Assembly (NCBI RefSeq): GCF_028610705.1
Contig: NZ_JAQQWT010000019.1
Coordinates: 1-60,385 of the forward strand
Source of the DNA: Halalkalibacter alkalisediminis
Lineage (GTDB): Bacteria > Bacillota > Bacilli > Bacillales > Bacillaceae_D
Direction of reading: 5' to 3'
Length of the DNA: 60,385 nucleotides
Positions 39,012 to 49,083 of this stretch are shown here, piece by piece (position 1 is the first letter of the stretch; every line of letters begins with the position of its first letter). The position numbers were made by a program, and so were the translations under genes. The notes beneath the pieces are model-generated. The model had not been told where the DNA came from. It searched no databases and saw nothing but the letters and a program-made list of their open reading frames with translations.

Positions 39012-41525
39012 ATGATTCAAAAGTTTGCAAAAGAATGGACGGAACCAGCTGAAGAAGGAACAGTGATTCAAAGCAAATGGACAACCTTCACAAAAGGCGT
39101 AACTGACAAAGTCTCAACATGGGCACGCGTTGCTTTTATCCAATATGGTCTTATGATTGCAATCATCGGCTTTTTACTTGGAAGAGCGATGATCTTATCA
39201 GAACTTGCTCCTTTTGTGCTACCTTATTTAGCTGCGGTTTATATGCTTAAGCGAGAGCGAGCTGGATTAGCAGCACTTTCCTTACTTGCAGGTGCAGCTA
39301 CAGGCTTCCATGGTCAAGTTGTTTTTGTATTTTTAGCAATTGTTGCTTATGTACTCATCCAAAAAGGTGTAACTAAATTCGCGACCGATGCCACTAAAGT
39401 GTTACCATATACGGTTTTTGGGGCAAGCATCGTGACAAGGTTAGGACTCGTCTTTTTTACAGAAGGAACGATTTCCAATTATGCGTTAATGATGGCGACT
39501 GTAGAAGCTGGGTTAAGTTTTATCTTAACGATGATTTTTGTTCAAAGTGTTCCCATTGTCACAACACATAAATTAAAACAACCTCTTCGGAATGAAGAAA
39601 TTGTTTGTCTCATTATCTTACTAGCCTCGGTCATGACTGGAACGGTTGGCTGGATGATTTATGATATGACAATTGAGCATGTCCTAGCTCGCTATTTAGT
39701 ATTAGCTTTTGCTTTTGTGGGTGGAGCAGCAATTGGCTCGACCGTTGGTGTGGTAACCGGTTTAATTTTAAGCTTAGCTAGTGTAGCCAGTTTATATCAA
39801 ATGAGCTTACTTGCTTTTGCTGGTCTTTTAGGTGGCCTTCTTAAAGAGGGAAAGAAAATGGGAGTTGGTATTGGACTTCTCGTAGGAACTCTTTTAATAG
39901 GTTTATATGGTGAAGGCGCTACGGAAGTATCTGTTACGTTAATGGAATCTATGCTTGCGATTCTGATTTTCTTTGTGACACCGAAAGGCGTATTTACAAA
40001 CCTTGCTAAATATATTCCAGGAACAGTAGAACATTCAAAAGAGCAGCAACAGTATTTGAGAAAAATACGAGATTTAACTGCTGGTCGGGTAGAGCAATTC
40101 TCAACCTTATTTCAAACCTTATCAAATAGTTTCCAGACCCCTCCACAACCTGTAAATGGAGATGAGGAAGAAAGGGAAGTGGACTATTTCTTGAGCAATG
40201 TTACAGAAAAAACGTGTCAAACTTGCTTTAAAAAAGAACGCTGCTGGGTACAAGACTTCTCTAAAACCTATGATTCGATGCAGCGAATTATGACAGATAC
40301 AGCAGAACATGGTGGATTAAAAGATCAGGTTTTAATGGCTGAGTGGAAAAAACATTGTATTAAACCTGATAAAGTAGTTAAAGCAATTGAATCAGAGCAA
40401 AATCAACATCAAGCGAATCAAAAATTAAAAAGACAAGTCATTGAAAGTAGAAGACTAGTAGCCGATCAGTTATTAGGTGTATCTCGCGTAATGGGTGATT
40501 TTGCTAGAGAAATTCAAAAAGAAAAAGAAGCCCACCACTTCCAAGAAGAGCAAATGCTCGAAGCGTTGCGTGGCGTCGGCCTTGAAATAGGTCATATTGA
40601 TATTTATAGTTTGGAAAAGGGAAACCTTGAGATTGAAATGAGCATTGCTTCTGACCATAAACATGGACAATCTGAAAAAATCATTGCACCAATGTTGTCC
40701 GATCTATTAAAAGAGACGGTCATTGTCAAAAAAGAGGAGCATGCTTTTTACCCGAACGGACTGAGTCATGTGTCGTTTGGTTCAGCTAAACAATTTGTTG
40801 TCGACACGGGTGTTGCTCATGTCGCCAAAGGAGGAGCTTATGTTTCGGGTGATTGTTACTCTACGATCGAATTAGGGTCGGGCAAATTTGCAATTGCAAT
40901 AAGTGATGGAATGGGAAACGGTGAACGTGCCCATCTTGAAAGCAATGAGACATTGCAGCTGTTGCAGAAAGTATTGCAATCAGGAATAGAAGAAACCGTT
41001 GCAATTAAATCAGTCAACTCTGTTTTGTCATTAAGAACAACAGATGAGATTTTCTCAACGCTCGATTTAGCCATGATTGATCTTCAAGATGCAACAACCA
41101 GATTCTTAAAGATTGGCTCGATTCCAAGCTTTATTAAACGAGGAAACCAAGTTATTAAAATAGAAGCAAGTAATCTACCGATGGGGATGATTCAAGAGTT
41201 TGATGTCGATGTGGTCAGTGAACAGCTGAAAGCGGGGGACTTGCTGATTATGATGAGTGACGGAATCTATGATGCTCCGAAACATGTTGAAAATAAAGAA
41301 GCATGGATGAAGCGCTTATTAATTGAGCTGGAAACAGAAGACCCGCAAGAAGTCGCTGATGTCATTCTTGAAAAAATTATCAGGTCAGGGCAGGGTTCCA
41401 TTGATGACGATATGACCGTTGTCGTCTCTAAGATCAAACGGAATACACCGAAGTGGTCAGCGATTCCCCTTTACAAGACTCCTAAAATGGTGAGGAAAAG
41501 ACCGAAAAAGAAAGCAAGTTCTTAA
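39012..41525 (+). CDS. spoIIE: Stage II sporulation phosphatase SpoIIE
   Basis: SpoIIE joins FtsZ at the polar septum and dephosphorylates SpoIIAA, releasing sigma-F in the forespore. The roughly 837-residue protein has about ten membrane helices (residues 40-330), a central regulatory domain with the cysteine motif CQTCFKKERCWVQDF, and a C-terminal PP2C domain (VSGDCYSTIELGSGKFAIAISDGMGNG, SDGIYDAPKHVE, DDDMTVVV). ATG 39012 lies six bases after AGGGTGGTGG; an in-frame ATG at 38976 overlaps the -10 box and is rejected. It is monocistronic. Confidence 0.96.
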   Translation: MIQKFAKEWTEPAEEGTVIQSKWTTFTKGVTDKVSTWARVAFIQYGLMIAIIGFLLGRAMILSELAPFVLPYLAAVYMLKRERAGLAALSLLAGAATGFHGQVVFVFLAIVAYVLIQKGVTKFATDATKVLPYTVFGASIVTRLGLVFFTEGTISNYALMMATVEAGLSFILTMIFVQSVPIVTTHKLKQPLRNEEIVCLIILLASVMTGTVGWMIYDMTIEHVLARYLVLAFAFVGGAAIGSTVGVVTGLILSLASVASLYQMSLLAFAGLLGGLLKEGKKMGVGIGLLVGTLLIGLYGEGATEVSVTLMESMLAILIFFVTPKGVFTNLAKYIPGTVEHSKEQQQYLRKIRDLTAGRVEQFSTLFQTLSNSFQTPPQPVNGDEEEREVDYFLSNVTEKTCQTCFKKERCWVQDFSKTYDSMQRIMTDTAEHGGLKDQVLMAEWKKHCIKPDKVVKAIESEQNQHQANQKLKRQVIESRRLVADQLLGVSRVMGDFAREIQKEKEAHHFQEEQMLEALRGVGLEIGHIDIYSLEKGNLEIEMSIASDHKHGQSEKIIAPMLSDLLKETVIVKKEEHAFYPNGLSHVSFGSAKQFVVDTGVAHVAKGGAYVSGDCYSTIELGSGKFAIAISDGMGNGERAHLESNETLQLLQKVLQSGIEETVAIKSVNSVLSLRTTDEIFSTLDLAMIDLQDATTRFLKIGSIPSFIKRGNQVIKIEASNLPMGMIQEFDVDVVSEQLKAGDLLIMMSDGIYDAPKHVENKEAWMKRLLIELETEDPQEVADVILEKIIRSGQGSIDDDMTVVVSKIKRNTPKWSAIPLYKTPKMVRKRPKKKASS

Positions 41526-41566
41526 GGGGCTGCATCTAATTGAGATGAAGAAAAGGAGGTAAAGTG

Positions 41567-41603
41567 GAAGACGAAACGGGAATGACGTTTCGTCTTCTGT
41601 TGT
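41567..41603 (+). terminator. Terminator after spoIIE
   Basis: GAAGACGAAAC pairs perfectly with GTTTCGTCTTC, followed by TGTTGTTT, a weak T tract. Confidence 0.7.
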
Positions 41604-41747
41604 TTGTAACTAGTAATTGAATGGGTATTTCGCTAAGTTTTTAATTTCTATATGGGTAAAATCGTTCGACAAATCCCTTCATTACGTATAAAACCTCTGA
41701 GGCTAGTGAATGATGGTAACATTCAGACTACTTGGAGGGGACGCGAG

Positions 41748-42488
41748 ATGAGTAAAGGTACATTAAAACAAATTTTATTACTAACAGATGGACATTCAAA
41801 TCAAGGTGAAGATCCGATCGCGATTGCTGCATTGGCAAGAGAGCAAGGAATTACCGTCAATGTGATTGGTGTTGTGGATGGCGATCATTTAAATGAGCAA
41901 GGGATTGAAGAAGTAGAAGCCATTGCTATGGCTGGGGGCGGGGTGAGTCAAGTTGTTTATGCTAAACAATTAGCTCAAACCGTACAAATGGTTACGAGAA
42001 AAGCGATGACCCAAACCATTCATGGTGTTGTGAACAGAGAGTTGTCGCAAATTTTAGGTCAAGATCAAGAGATGGAAAACCTCTCACCTGCTAAACGAGG
42101 CCAAGTGATGGAAGTCGTCGATGAGCTGGGAGAGACGATGAATTTAGATGTGCTAATTTTAGTGGATACGAGTGCAAGTATGAGAAACAAATTGCCAATG
42201 GTTCAAGAAGCACTAACCGATTTATCTATTAGTCTGACATCAAGAATGGGAGCGAATCGATTTGCGCTTTATTCCTTCCCAGGAAAGAAAAAAGATATTG
42301 ATAAATTACTTGATTGGTCGCCACAACTAAATTCATTATCGGGTATTTTTCAGAAATTATCATCCGGTGGAATTACCCCGACCGGACCTGCCATGCAAGT
42401 AGCCCTTCAGAAATTCTCAAAGTCTGGTTCAAGAAGGAGTTTGATGGCTGGTGATGAAGAACAGCTATTCGAAGAATCAGGAATGTAA
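41748..42488 (+). CDS. yabS: von Willebrand factor A domain protein YabS
   Basis: The product (246 residues) has two vWA-like halves. The first, LKQILLLTDGHSNQGEDPIAIAALA, resembles the end of a vWA fold; the second has the MIDAS motif DTSAS near residue 141 and GGITPTGPAMQVAL. Function is unknown. ATG 41748 follows GGAGGGG; an in-frame start at 41652 lacks a binding site. It overlaps yabT by about 38 bases in another frame. Confidence 0.87.
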   Translation: MSKGTLKQILLLTDGHSNQGEDPIAIAALAREQGITVNVIGVVDGDHLNEQGIEEVEAIAMAGGGVSQVVYAKQLAQTVQMVTRKAMTQTIHGVVNRELSQILGQDQEMENLSPAKRGQVMEVVDELGETMNLDVLILVDTSASMRNKLPMVQEALTDLSISLTSRMGANRFALYSFPGKKKDIDKLLDWSPQLNSLSGIFQKLSSGGITPTGPAMQVALQKFSKSGSRRSLMAGDEEQLFEESGM

Positions 42489-43449
42489 GTTAGCATCAGG
42501 GAGTAAAATCCTTGGAAAGTGGCATAGCAAGCCATATAAAATTGTAAGGACACTTGGAGCAGGGGCAACAGGGACTGTTTATTTAGCGGAATCAGCTAGC
42601 GGACTTGTTGCGTTAAAAGTAGGTTCAGATAGTATGTCTATCACGTCAGAAGTCAATGTTCTAAAGCATTTCTCTAAGGTTCAAGGACAAGTTCTTGGAC
42701 CTTCTTTGCTAGATGTCGATGATTTAGTTTTACCAGAAGGGACCTTTCCTTTTTATGCAATGGAATATTTAAAAGGCGATCAGTTGATCGACTATATGCA
42801 AAACCGTGGCGTAGAGTGGTTAGGGATTCTGATGATTCAACTACTTGGAGACTTGAACCGTCTGCATACGGCTGGTTGGGTCTTTGGAGACTTAAAACCA
42901 GATAATGTACTCGTTGTCGGGCCACCTGCTAAAATTAGGTGGATTGATGTTGGGGGTACGACCTTACTTGGTCGCTCCATTAAAGAATATACAGAGTTTT
43001 TTGATCGTGGTTATTGGGGCCTTGGATCAAGAAAAGCAGAACCGAGTTATGACTTGTTTGCTGTAGCCATGATGATGATCAATAGTGCGTACCCTAAACG
43101 ATTTGATAAGCAAGGAGATAAGACAATTGTGTTTCTTAAACAACAAATTGATTCCAAACACCTTCTTTTGCCTTATCGAGATGTTTTGATTCAAGCGTTA
43201 CAGGGAAAATATGAGAACGCGCTGCAAATGCGTCAGGATATGATAAAAGCCGTCTCAAATAGTACAACATATAAGCATCAACCGATAAAAGATAAAACAA
43301 AAAAAAGCACACCGAAGAAAGTAAAAGTTAATAAAAAACAACAAAAGACGAAGAGAGAAAAGAAATCTTCTTACTTTGTTGAAATCTTCCTCCTTTCCTC
43401 TTTTCTTCTACTTGTATATATCCTATACTTATTTGGACAAATGATGTAG
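42451..43449 (+). CDS. yabT: Serine/threonine protein kinase YabT
   Basis: YabT is a DNA-activated Hanks-type kinase of sporulation that phosphorylates RecA in B. subtilis. The 332-residue product has the glycine loop LGAGATGTVYLAE, the VALKV lysine and the catalytic loop FGDLKPDNVLV, in which the usual HRD histidine and arginine are replaced. The DFG equivalent reads IDVGG. A Lys-rich stretch (residues 270-305) precedes a single C-terminal membrane helix. The start is GTG 42451 or ATG 42454, after AAGGAG within yabS. Confidence 0.9.
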   Translation: MMKNSYSKNQECKLASGSKILGKWHSKPYKIVRTLGAGATGTVYLAESASGLVALKVGSDSMSITSEVNVLKHFSKVQGQVLGPSLLDVDDLVLPEGTFPFYAMEYLKGDQLIDYMQNRGVEWLGILMIQLLGDLNRLHTAGWVFGDLKPDNVLVVGPPAKIRWIDVGGTTLLGRSIKEYTEFFDRGYWGLGSRKAEPSYDLFAVAMMMINSAYPKRFDKQGDKTIVFLKQQIDSKHLLLPYRDVLIQALQGKYENALQMRQDMIKAVSNSTTYKHQPIKDKTKKSTPKKVKVNKKQQKTKREKKSSYFVEIFLLSSFLLLVYILYLFGQMM

Positions 43450-43495
43450 GTACAAGTAGTAAAAGTGAAACGTACGCGTAAATGGAGTTGTTGAA

Positions 43496-44248
43496 ATGAA
43501 TGCAGATCGTATGATGGATATTTGCCTTCTTGCTGGCGAAATTATGTTAACATATGGGGCCGAAACGTACCGGGTAGAAGAAACGATCGAACGAATGGCT
43601 AAATCAGCTCATTTTAAAAACGTCCATAGTTTCGTAACGACTACAGGCATTTTTCTTTCATTTGAAGAAGAGACAAAGGGCGATGTCATGCAAATGATAC
43701 GTGTGGATGACCGGATGCAAGACTTAAATAAAGTAACACTTGTTAATCAAGTATCTAGAGAATTTGTAAGTGGCGAGTTAGACGGCGACCAAGCTCTGCA
43801 AAAACTTGAGGAAATTGCAAAAGCACCGATGAACTACTCACCTCTCTTACTACACTTCTCCTCTGGCGTTGCTGGAGGAGCCTTCTCTTATTTATTTGGT
43901 GGTAATCTATTTGATACGATACCAGCGTTTATAGCTGGATTTGCTGCAAGTTGGTGTATTGTTTTTCTTCAAGATTATACGAAGGTTAAATTTTTTGCGG
44001 AATTCATGTCAGCGTTTTTAGGTGGGACTGTGGCGATCGCACTCGTACTTTTTGGACTTGGAGAAAATCTGAATCAAGTCATTATTGGTACCTTAATGCC
44101 GCTAGTCCCAGGAATACCGTTAACGAATGCCGTCCGTGATTTAATGTCTGGAGATTTAGTAGCTGGAGTAAGTAGAGGGGCTGAAGCGGTCATTACAGCT
44201 CTATCCATAGCGACAGGGATCGCTCTTGCCATTGCTTTGTTCCTATAA
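43496..44248 (+). CDS. ThrE-type threonine/serine exporter, N-terminal component (DUF1212)
   Basis: This is the larger half of a split ThrE/YjjP-type transporter. The 250-residue product has a cytoplasmic N-terminal domain with the family motif AGEIMLTYGAETYRVEETI and VTTTGIFLSF. About five membrane helices follow from residue 118, including LMPLVPGIPLTNAVRDLMSGD. A GGAGTTG site precedes the ATG. The partner half follows. Threonine or serine export is inferred from the family only. The pair is inserted between yabT and tilS relative to B. subtilis. Confidence 0.85.
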   Translation: MNADRMMDICLLAGEIMLTYGAETYRVEETIERMAKSAHFKNVHSFVTTTGIFLSFEEETKGDVMQMIRVDDRMQDLNKVTLVNQVSREFVSGELDGDQALQKLEEIAKAPMNYSPLLLHFSSGVAGGAFSYLFGGNLFDTIPAFIAGFAASWCIVFLQDYTKVKFFAEFMSAFLGGTVAIALVLFGLGENLNQVIIGTLMPLVPGIPLTNAVRDLMSGDLVAGVSRGAEAVITALSIATGIALAIALFL

Positions 44249-44363
44249 TGAACAAATACTTCATGGCGTACATCATTTTTGGTTACACGTTTTCCTTGAC
44301 AAGATACAAGATACTTAAGGGAAGCGGTTGTCTCTTAGAGGGAGGCATATAGGAGGATTTAGT

Positions 44364-44813
44364 ATGATAGTGGAGCTTATCTTTTGTTTTGCAGCGACAG
44401 TAGCATTTGGCATTATTTTTAATGTGCCAAAACGTGTGCTTTGGATTGGCGGGGCTATAGGTTCCCTTGCTTGGTTTATTTATTCGACTTTGCCATCGTT
44501 TGGAATGTCAGATATTTTTGCAACAGCTGTAGCTGCGCTTGCTTGTGCAGCATTATCACATTTGCTTGCAAAAAAATACCGTGTTCCTGTTACGACGTTT
44601 AGTATTCCTGCCATTATTCCGTTAGTTCCGGGTAGTAGAGCTTACTTTACTATGCTTGCTTTCGTTGATGGAGATTATTTAAATGGAATACAATTAGGAG
44701 TCGAAACGATGCTTCGTGCTGGTGCGATTGCGGCAGGGTTAGTCTTTGCTTTATCGATATTCTCCATTGGTAAAGGGGGGATTGGACAGCGCTATGAAAG
44801 CCGACGTACATAA
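44364..44813 (+). CDS. ThrE-type exporter, C-terminal component (DUF3815)
   Basis: This small membrane protein (149 residues, about five helices) is the other half of the split exporter. It contains VPVTTFSIPAIIPLVPGSRAYFTMLAFV, which mirrors the VPGIPL motif of its partner. ATG 44364 has AGGAGG seven bases upstream. Its last 20 bases overlap the start of tilS in another frame, so tilS translation may depend on it. Confidence 0.85.
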   Translation: MIVELIFCFAATVAFGIIFNVPKRVLWIGGAIGSLAWFIYSTLPSFGMSDIFATAVAALACAALSHLLAKKYRVPVTTFSIPAIIPLVPGSRAYFTMLAFVDGDYLNGIQLGVETMLRAGAIAAGLVFALSIFSIGKGGIGQRYESRRT

Positions 44814-46182
44814 ATTTATTCAAAACCATCAGCTCATTGAAGCGGGTGACCGTCTATTTGTCGCTGTTTCAGGGGGACCTGACTCTATGTCTCTTCTTCA
44901 TTATCTGTGGTTAAGACGAGAGGTGGATGAGTTTCGGCTTATTGCTTGTCATGTACATCATCAGTTAAGAGGAGAAGAGGCAGATGCGGATGCGAGTTAT
45001 GTGAAGCAGTTTTGTCTCGATCATCAAATTGAATGCCTTGAAAAGAAAGTGGATGTAAAAGGGTATGCGAAAGAGAAAAACATCGGAACACAACTAGCAG
45101 CAAGAGAGCTAAGATATCAATGGTTTGCTGAACTTCTTCAATCCTCAAAAGATAAATTAGTAACGGGTCATCACGGGGATGATCAAATCGAGACGATGTT
45201 GATGAAAATCGTTCGAGGAATAGTTCCACTTCATTCATTTGGTATTCCAGTTAAGCGTCAATTAGGAAATGGATTTTTAATTCGACCGCTTTTAGGAATA
45301 ACGAAAGACAAAATAGAGCAATATTGTAGAGAAGCTTCTATAAGTCCTAGACAAGATTTGAGCAATCATTCTTCCACTTACACAAGGAATCGCTTTCGTA
45401 AAGCTGTCCTGCCTTTCTTAAAGAAGGAAAATCATCATATCCATCTTCATATGCAAAGGCAAAATGAATGGGCAAGTGATGATCACGATTTTTTAATGGC
45501 AGAAGCCAACAAGCACATGTCTGACATTATAATGAAAAAAAGTGAACGAAACGTTACAATTTCACGTATAGCCCTTCTCCGTATAGGCGTCGCTTTACAA
45601 AGAAGAGTGATTCATCTAATATTAAGTTATCTTTACGGGAAAAATTCCCGATTTATTACGTCTATACATATCGAACAAGTGCTACACATGTTCCAAGGGA
45701 AGAAAACAACAGCTGAACTTCACTTATCGGACTCTTTAATCGTAAGGCGAGATTATGATCTTTGTCATTTTTTAAGAGGTTCCATGAATAGGATGGAAGA
45801 ACAAGCTCAAATTCTTCGTATTCCAGGCAGGATATCGCTGGCAGAGTGGGAAATAGAAACATATGTAACGGAAAACGTTCATTTAGTCGAAGGTCAGCAT
45901 CAAATGGTCTTAGATTATGAAAAAGTCTTTGAACCTCTTCTTGTTCGCCGTAAACAACCACAGGATCGAATGTCTTGTAGGGGAATGGAAGGAACAAAGA
46001 AAATCGGACGGTTATTCATTGACCGAAAGATCGCTAAACAGGAACGTGAAGCTTGGCCTCTTCTTGTAGATGGCAAGGGAGAAGTGTTATGGGTACCGTT
46101 CTTACATAGATCGAAACTCGCCAACATCGATCATCAGACGAAAAAAGTAGTGGTCGTTTCATGCAAACGTCTTGATGATTGA
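44794..46182 (+). CDS. tilS: tRNA(Ile)-lysidine synthase TilS
   Basis: TilS converts C34 of the CAU-anticodon tRNA-Ile to lysidine, an essential modification. The PP-loop VAVSGGPDSMSLLHYL is near residues 24-39, then TGHHGDDQIETMLM, and the C-terminal domains end with FLHRSKLANIDHQT. The product has 462 residues. ATG 44794 overlaps the upstream exporter gene by 20 bases; AAAGGGGGG lies 13 bases before it. It leads the tilS-hpt pair. Confidence 0.94.
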   Translation: MKADVHKFIQNHQLIEAGDRLFVAVSGGPDSMSLLHYLWLRREVDEFRLIACHVHHQLRGEEADADASYVKQFCLDHQIECLEKKVDVKGYAKEKNIGTQLAARELRYQWFAELLQSSKDKLVTGHHGDDQIETMLMKIVRGIVPLHSFGIPVKRQLGNGFLIRPLLGITKDKIEQYCREASISPRQDLSNHSSTYTRNRFRKAVLPFLKKENHHIHLHMQRQNEWASDDHDFLMAEANKHMSDIIMKKSERNVTISRIALLRIGVALQRRVIHLILSYLYGKNSRFITSIHIEQVLHMFQGKKTTAELHLSDSLIVRRDYDLCHFLRGSMNRMEEQAQILRIPGRISLAEWEIETYVTENVHLVEGQHQMVLDYEKVFEPLLVRRKQPQDRMSCRGMEGTKKIGRLFIDRKIAKQEREAWPLLVDGKGEVLWVPFLHRSKLANIDHQTKKVVVVSCKRLDD

Positions 46183-46206
46183 CCGAAAATTAGGAGGTTT
46201 ATTTAA

Positions 46207-46749
46207 TTGATCAGGGATGAAATTCAAGAAATACTTATTACTGAAGAAGAAATTCAGGCAAAATGCAAAGAGTTAGGAAAGCAAATAACAGAAGAATATG
46301 ATGGGAAGTTTCCACTTGTGATTGGTGTTCTAAAGGGAGCTATGCCATTTATGGGTGACCTCACGAAGCGTATTGATACACATATCGAAATGGATTTCAT
46401 GGATGTATCAAGCTACGGAGCAGGGATGGTTTCTTCTGGAGAAGTAAAGATTGTCAAAGACTTGGATACATCTGTTGAAGGAAGAGACGTTCTCATCTTA
46501 GAGGATATTATTGATAGTGGCCTTACCCTCAGCTATTTGGTCAAGCTTTTTCACTATCGTAAAGCCAAATCAGTGAAGATCGTAACCCTTTTAGATAAAC
46601 CAGAGGGACGAAAAGTCGATTTAGTTCCAGATATGGCTGGTTTTACTGTGCCAGATGCTTTTGTGGTCGGCTATGGCTTGGATTACGCTGAACGTTACCG
46701 TAACTTACCTTATATTGGCGTTTTAAAACCTGAAATCTACGAGAGTTAA
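46207..46749 (+). CDS. hpt: Hypoxanthine-guanine phosphoribosyltransferase
   Basis: It salvages hypoxanthine and guanine with PRPP. Motifs are [13 protein letters not shown], the PRPP loop [14 protein letters not shown] near residues 97-110, and [18 protein letters not shown]. The product has 180 residues and a TTG start after AGGAGG. The tilS-hpt-ftsH order is conserved in Bacillus. Confidence 0.96.
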   Translation: MIRDEIQEILITEEEIQAKCKELGKQITEEYDGKFPLVIGVLKGAMPFMGDLTKRIDTHIEMDFMDVSSYGAGMVSSGEVKIVKDLDTSVEGRDVLILEDIIDSGLTLSYLVKLFHYRKAKSVKIVTLLDKPEGRKVDLVPDMAGFTVPDAFVVGYGLDYAERYRNLPYIGVLKPEIYES

Positions 46750-46752
46750 TAT

Positions 46753-46782
46753 TTGTTAACAAAAGAAAAGTTATGATACGAT
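46753..46782 (+). promoter_or_regulatory. Candidate ftsH promoter
   Basis: TTGTTA and TACGAT are 18 bases apart, about 35 bases before ftsH. The match to sigma-A is moderate. Confidence 0.5.
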
Positions 46783-46817
46783 AAACAAAGCTGTTTTGTC
46801 GTGGGAGGAGGTCAAGG

Positions 46818-48821
46818 ATGAATCGTATATTCCGTAATACCATTTTTTATTTACTTATCTTTCTCGTAATTATTGGAATTGTAAATGTGTTTAGTTCCGA
46901 TCAAACTGAAACAGAGAGTGTTACGTATACACAACTGACAGAAAGACTTGAGCGTGGGGAGGTTCGTGAACTCTCCGTGAAACCAGTCCGTCAAGTGTAC
47001 TTAGTGCGTGGACAATTCACTGACCAAGCAGATGATGAGTATTTTGAAACATATGTGTTAAAAAGCGAGCAAACGGCTGATTTATTAGCTAATGCACAAG
47101 GGCCAGGTGGTGTACCACTTGGAGTAGATGTTCAACCAGCTGATGAAACAAGTGGTTGGGTCACATTCTTTACATCGATCATACCTTTCATTATTATCTT
47201 TATTTTATTCTTCTTCTTATTGAGCCAAGCTCAAGGCGGCGGTGGCCGTGTCATGAACTTTGGTAAAAGTAAAGCCAAATTGGTGAGTGACGAAAAGAAG
47301 AAAGCTAGATTTAAAGATGTGGCAGGGGCCGATGAAGAAAAACAAGAGCTTGTTGAAGTCGTAGAATTCTTGAAAGATCCAAGAAAGTTCTCGGCGATTG
47401 GCGCTCGTATACCAAAGGGTGTCTTATTAGTGGGACCTCCTGGAACAGGTAAAACATTACTAGCGCGTGCAGTTGCTGGTGAAGCAGGAGTACCGTTCTT
47501 CTCTATTAGTGGTTCTGACTTTGTTGAAATGTTTGTCGGGGTCGGGGCTTCACGTGTTCGTGATTTATTTGAGAATGCGAAGAAGAATGCACCTTGTATT
47601 ATCTTTATTGATGAGATTGATGCTGTTGGTCGTCAGCGTGGAGCTGGTTTAGGTGGCGGACACGATGAACGTGAACAAACACTAAACCAATTGCTTGTTG
47701 AGATGGATGGTTTCAGTGCGAACGAAGGAATCATCATCATTGCAGCGACAAACCGCGCAGATATTTTAGATCCAGCGCTTTTACGTCCAGGTCGTTTTGA
47801 CCGACAAATTCAAGTGAACCGTCCAGATGTAAATGGACGTGAAGATGTCTTGAAGGTGCATGCTCGTAATAAGCCATTAGATGATGATGTTAATTTAAGA
47901 GCGATTGCGGAACGGACACCGGGCTTCTCAGGTGCTGATCTCGAGAACTTATTAAATGAAGCAGCGTTAATTGCCGCCAGGAATGATAAAACAAAAGTCA
48001 ATATGATTCATGTAGAAGAAGCGATTGATCGTGTGATCGCAGGTCCTGCGAAAAAGAGCCGAGTTATTTCTCCGAAAGAGAAGAACATTGTTGCTTGGCA
48101 TGAAGCGGGGCATACCGTTGTCGGGGTTAAGCTTGAAAGTGCCGATATGGTTCATAAAGTAACGATTGTACCGAGAGGGATGGCTGGTGGTTATGCCGTT
48201 ATGCTTCCTAAAGAAGATCGCTACTTCATGACGAAGCCTGAATTACTTGATAAAATTATTGGATTACTTGGCGGTCGTGTGGCTGAGGAAATTCAATTCG
48301 GAGAAGTAAGTACAGGTGCTCATAATGACTTCCAACGTGCTACAGGTATTGCTCGGAAAATGGTTACAGAATACGGAATGAGTGAGAAGATGGGTCCAAT
48401 GCAATTTGGATCAGGAAATTCCGGTGGCCAAGTGTTCTTAGGTCGTGACATTCAAAATGAGCAAAACTATAGTGATGCATTTGCTCATGAGATTGACTTA
48501 GAAGTACAACGCATCATTAAAGAATGTTACGCGCGTTGTAAGCAAATTCTTAATGAGAACAAAGCAAGCTTAGACCTTGTCGCTGAGACATTATTGAAGC
48601 TTGAAACACTTGATGCTGAACAAATCAAGTCGTTAATCAATGAAGGGAAGCTTCCTGAAAACCATCACACAACGAAACATATAGAAGAAAATGGTTCGTC
48701 TTCTGATGCTGATCTTAAGGTGAACATTCACTCTAAAAAGGACGAAGAAGTAAGTGTAGATGAGAAAGCAGTTAAAAAGGATGAGCAACCTTCAACAGAT
48801 GAAAAGAAAAAAGATGAATAA
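46818..48821 (+). CDS. ftsH: ATP-dependent membrane metalloprotease FtsH
   Basis: FtsH degrades membrane and regulatory proteins and is needed for sporulation and stress. It has two membrane helices (about 5-25 and 114-135), Walker A GPPGTGKT at residues 206-213, Walker [12 protein letters not shown], the SRH region [18 protein letters not shown], and the zinc site HEAGH at 428-432. The last 45 residues are Lys/Asp/Glu-rich and probably unstructured. The length is 667. GGAGGAGG precedes the ATG. Confidence 0.97.
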   Translation: MNRIFRNTIFYLLIFLVIIGIVNVFSSDQTETESVTYTQLTERLERGEVRELSVKPVRQVYLVRGQFTDQADDEYFETYVLKSEQTADLLANAQGPGGVPLGVDVQPADETSGWVTFFTSIIPFIIIFILFFFLLSQAQGGGGRVMNFGKSKAKLVSDEKKKARFKDVAGADEEKQELVEVVEFLKDPRKFSAIGARIPKGVLLVGPPGTGKTLLARAVAGEAGVPFFSISGSDFVEMFVGVGASRVRDLFENAKKNAPCIIFIDEIDAVGRQRGAGLGGGHDEREQTLNQLLVEMDGFSANEGIIIIAATNRADILDPALLRPGRFDRQIQVNRPDVNGREDVLKVHARNKPLDDDVNLRAIAERTPGFSGADLENLLNEAALIAARNDKTKVNMIHVEEAIDRVIAGPAKKSRVISPKEKNIVAWHEAGHTVVGVKLESADMVHKVTIVPRGMAGGYAVMLPKEDRYFMTKPELLDKIIGLLGGRVAEEIQFGEVSTGAHNDFQRATGIARKMVTEYGMSEKMGPMQFGSGNSGGQVFLGRDIQNEQNYSDAFAHEIDLEVQRIIKECYARCKQILNENKASLDLVAETLLKLETLDAEQIKSLINEGKLPENHHTTKHIEENGSSSDADLKVNIHSKKDEEVSVDEKAVKKDEQPSTDEKKKDE

Positions 48822-48830
48822 TACCTCTGG

Positions 48831-48861
48831 GGATGTCGTTTTTTCGACATCTCTTTTGTTT
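48831..48861 (+). terminator. Terminator after ftsH
   Basis: GATGTCG pairs with CGACATC around a T loop, followed by TCTTTTGTTT. Confidence 0.8.
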
Positions 48862-48902
48862 GCTTTAAAAGCAAATATCAAGGGTTTTAGCTTGAGTTGA
48901 AT

Positions 48903-49083
48903 TATAATAGAAAAGTGAGTGTATCAGCAGAAGGAGATCAAAAGCCATGGATCTGCACGTTCGCACCAGCTTTTGATGCCTGTTTCAAGCATAGTAAAAG
49001 AAGGCAAGGACTACGCACATTGCAGCTTATTTATATAGCTGAAAATCAACTTTACAATGAGCTCTTAGTTGGGGGGATTGCAT
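48903..49083 (+). promoter_or_regulatory. Structured leader of coaX with a nine-codon reading frame
   Basis: After a TATAAT box (48903-48908, no good -35) comes GAAGGAG and an ATG at 48947 opening a nine-codon frame, MDLHVRTSF, that stops at 48976. The frame lies inside a perfect nine-base inverted repeat, ATCAAAAGC (48937-48945) and GCTTTTGAT (48969-48977). Further short hairpins follow before coaX. Whether it is translated or regulates coaX is unknown. Confidence 0.4.
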
